This document shows positions 61,499 to 64,000 of a stretch of DNA of 64,000 bases, piece by piece; position 1 is the first letter of the stretch; every line of letters starts with the position of its first letter. The DNA is taken from positions 159,075-223,074 of the forward strand of contig WBZZ01001399.1 in the NCBI GenBank assembly GCA_019918135.1, given 5' to 3'. The position numbers were made by a program, and so were the translations under genes. Origin of the DNA: Paulinella micropora. Its lineage: Eukaryota; Cercozoa; Imbricatea; Euglyphida; Paulinellidae. The notes under the pieces were generated by a model. It made no database searches, was not told the origin of the DNA, and saw only the letters and a list, made by a program, of their open reading frames with translations.

Positions 61499-63678
61499 TT
61501 ATTCCTCTTCGGTGCATGCATCAGAGCAGTCGTCATAGTCCTCGCCCGGCGGCAGTTCGTGCAAGATCGACGCGGCACTAGCCAGCGGCTTGTCCTTGAT
61601 CCTGGCGTACTCGTGCTCCCAAGCGTAAAAGACGCGGCAGCCGGCCGGCATCTTCTGTCGGATAAAGTACATGCGGGCCATCGTCTCCCGGTACAGATCC
61701 CGATTCCGGCGCCCGCCCACGGCGCTTGACCGCCCATTAGCATACTTGGCATGGCCGGGTGGGAAGCAGTGGAACGCGTTGCCATGAAACTCGTACACGC
61801 AGCCGTTCGCCGTGTCGTGGCCGTCCAGCAGGAGCTTTGTGCCTGGGACTCGGACCTCTGCTCCTTTAGGCATGGCGGCACCGTTCACAAAGTGCTTGTG
61901 CTGGATTTGGCAGCCCAGCGCCTTCTCGAGCCTGTCCCACAGCCTGCACGCCGCAATTGAACAGCCTGCTGCCGGCTTTGGGATCAACCCGCGTGCGAAG
62001 GCATGCCCCGCGCACAGCCTCTGCCTGCGCCCTTGCTCGTCCGCGAAGTTGGCATGTTTCTTGGAGCCGGGGGGGCAGTCTTCGCACGGGCATAGCACCT
62101 GGTGGCAGCCGCGCGCTCTCGCGTGCTCCGCACACAGCCGCTGCTTGCGCCCTTGCTCGTCCGCATAGGCAGCGCTTTTCTTGGAGCCGATCGGGCAGTC
62201 CTCGCACGGGTTCAGGAGCTCGTGGCAGCCGCGCGCTCTCGCGTGCTCCCCGCACAGCCGCTGCTTGCGCCCTTGCTCGTCTGCGTAGGCAGCGCTTTTC
62301 TTGGAGCCGGCCGGGCAGTCCTCACACGAGTGCCGCAGCTCATGGCAGCCGCGCGCTCTTGCGTGCTCCGCGCACAGCCTCTGCTTGCGCCCTTGCTCGT
62401 CCGCAAAGTTTGCTTCTTTCTTGGAACCGGCCGGGCAGTCCTCGCACGGGTGCAGAAGCTCATGACAGCCGCGGGCTCTCGCGTGCTCCGCACAAAGCCT
62501 GTTGCTGCGCCCTTGCTCGTCCGCAAAGGCGGCATCTTTCTTGGAGCCGGCCGGGCATTCTTCGCACGGGTGCAGGAGCTCGTGACAGCCGCGCGCCCTT
62601 GCATGCTCCGCGCATAGCCGCTGCTTGCGGCCTTGCTCGTCCGCAAAGTCTGCTTGTTTCTTCGAGTCGGGCGGGCAGTCCTCGCACGGGCGTAGCACTT
62701 GGTGGCAGCCGCGCGCCCTCGCGTGCTCCGCGCACAGCCTCTGCTTGCGGCCTTGCTCGTCCGCAAAGGCAGCGTCTTTCTTTGAGTCGGGCGGGCAGTC
62801 CTCACACGGGCGTAGCACCTGGTGGCAGCCGCGCGCTCTCGCGTGCTCCGCGCACAGCCTCTTGCTGCGCCCTTGCTCGTCCGCAAAGGCGGCCTCTTTC
62901 TTGGCGCCGGGCGGGCAGTCCTCGCACGGATTCAGCAGCTCATGGCAGCCGCGCGCTCTTGCGGGCTCCGCGCACAACCGCTTGCTGCGCCCTTGCTCGT
63001 CCGCAAAGTTGGCTTCTTTCTTGGAGCCGGCAGGGCAGTTCTCGCACTGGTTCCGCAGCTCATAGCAGCCGCGGGCTCTCGCGTGCTCCGCGCACAACCG
63101 CTTGCTGCGCCCTTGCTCGTCCGCAAAGACTGCCTCTTTCTTGGCGTCGGTCGGACAGTCTTCGCACGGGTTCAGCAGCTCATAGCAGCCGCGCGCTCTC
63201 GCGTGCGCCGCGCACAGCCTCCGATTGTGCCCTTGCTCGTCCGTAAAGTAGGCATGTTTCTTGGAGCCGGTCGGACAATCCTCGCACGGGTTCAGCAGCC
63301 GATAGCAGCCACGGGCTCTTGCGTGAACCGCGCACAGTCTCTGCCCACGCCCTTGCTCGTCCGCAAAGGCGGCGTCTTTCTTGGAATTGGCTGGGCAATC
63401 TTCGCACGGGTTCTGCGCCTGATGACAGGTGCGCGCTCTCGCGTGCTCCGCACAGAGCCTCTTGCTTCGCCCTTGCTCGTCCGCAAAGTTGGCATCTTTC
63501 CTGGAGCCGGCTGGACAGTCCTCGCACGGGTTTTGCACCTTATGGCAGCCGCGCGCTCTCGCGTGCACCGCGCACAGCCGCCTGCTGCGCCCTTGCTCGT
63601 CCGCAAAGTGTGCATTTTTCTTGGAGCCGATCGGGCAGTCTTCGCACGGCTTGCGCAGGTTGTGACAGCCACGCGCTC
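61499..63678 (-). CDS. Fourteen 40-residue Cys/His repeats fused to a putative PD-(D/E)XK nuclease (N-terminus cut by LTR)
   Basis: From 63678 leftwards the frame is open at the LTR junction. About fourteen modules of exactly 40 residues (120 bp) follow, each with C1-x2-C4-x20-C25-x2-H28-x5-C34 and fixed PxGSKK, FADEQGR and LCAEHARARG words. The GSKK and C-A/x-x-H parts recall EsV-1-7 repeats of brown-algal and large-virus proteins, though the spacing differs. The last about 200 residues are non-repetitive: KALGCQIQHKHFVNGAAMP, LLLDGHDTANGCVYEFHGNA with FHCFPPGH, RNRDLYRETMARMYFIRQ, and VFYAWEHEYARI. The D..YEFHGN-F/W-H..LY-x-x-T..W-E-x-E order matches Vsr-like endonuclease domains found in large-virus proteins. 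Ends at TAA 61499. Confidence 0.7.
61995..63678 (-). repeat. 120-bp tandem coding repeat, 14 units
   Basis: Successive units are in perfect 120-bp register with no indel, although codons vary. This points to selection for length, or to recent homogenisation. Confidence 0.9.
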
Positions 63679-64000
63679 TGAGATGTAGAGTCAGAAGTGG
63701 CTACCCCACTTACCGCGGCATGCATATATCAGTAAGATTATATGTAAGGCTGGCATCCCACTGTAAAGTAAGGCCTCTCTGACGAGAAGACGATTAACAA
63801 CTACGCTCTCCTAGCCTCTCAAAATGAAAAAGGTAAGTTGCGCCCATCCCGGCTGAAACTTGAAGTATGATCATGCATCGGAAAAATTACATAACATATA
63901 ATCAAAATATAATAAGTCAGTAAGTCGACTTAGTCGATGTTGATCCGGTAATACGATTTACGGTGAAATTTAATGATTTAGCTATCCTCATGCTTATATG
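63679..64000 (-). mobile_element. Copia LTR start inserted in the repeat-nuclease gene
   Basis: Begins TGAGATGTAG exactly at the break of the repeat gene and equals 13331-13652 at all 322 positions visible. The orientation is the same as at 13.3 kb, so this is the left end of another minus-strand element or a solo LTR. The window ends before its right border. Confidence 0.85.

Noticed and set aside
61995-63678. CRISPR array, because of the regular 120-bp period
   Set aside because: Units are contiguous coding repeats with no distinct spacers; the DNA is eukaryotic or viral.
61957-63688. Plus-strand frames of 288 and 429 codons opposite the repeat-nuclease gene
   Set aside because: Mirror of the 120-bp repeat; the Cys/His pattern is only on the minus strand.

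Overview
This is eukaryotic nuclear DNA. It has short spliceosomal introns (about 49-98 bp, GT..AG), AATAAA signals, tRNA-derived SINE-like repeats with Pol III A and B boxes, LTR retrotransposons of both Copia and Gypsy type, many microsatellites, and almost no intact single-copy gene. The lineage cannot be fixed from the window. A Polinton-like virus remnant and a GC-rich giant-virus-like block with EsV-1-7-like cysteine repeats point to an alga or another protist; that is inference. Nearly every gene belongs to, or was captured by, a mobile element, and most are broken.

Layout. 1-1.5 kb: Copia gag fragment. 1.9-2.8 kb: broken gene of a family that recurs at 34 kb. 2.9-4.3 kb: tandem tRNA-derived SINE copies with (ATT)n tails. 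4.8-5.8 kb: self-complementary minisatellite. 5.8-10.3 kb: Polinton-like remnant (fibre-like protein, basic protein, DDE integrase, coiled-coil protein), plus a small two-exon gene. 11.5 and 24.2 kb: two paralogous SET-like genes. 13.3-18.5 kb: minus-strand Copia element with a clear 1,056-bp LTR. 18.9-22.7 kb: two minus-strand lysine-rich genes separated by a 0.7-kb GAAA tract. 25-37.8 kb: plus-strand Copia element, split at 29,077 by a 7.27-kb DNA element with about 590-bp terminal inverted repeats and a 5-bp CTACA target duplication. 38.8-53.3 kb: rearranged Gypsy elements (RT, RNase H, integrase, LTR-like region, gag, two near-identical protease copies, and an inverted integrase/C-terminal piece).

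53.36-63.68 kb is a GC-rich block of viral character: a truncated membrane protein, a very Cys-rich repeat protein, a PrimPol-type primase with a UL52-like zinc finger, an RPB10-type RNA polymerase subunit, two unknown genes, and a protein with fourteen exact 40-residue Cys/His repeats joined to a putative PD-(D/E)XK nuclease domain. Gypsy debris truncates it on the left. On the right a Copia LTR, identical over 322 bp to the LTR at 13.3 kb, truncates it. I read it as an endogenous large-DNA-virus fragment in decay.

Most promising for follow-up: the repeat-nuclease fusion and its viral neighbours, the long-TIR element without a recognisable transposase, the SET-like paralogues, the recurring perfect hairpins, and the excess of in-frame TAA/TAG inside otherwise continuous reading frames.
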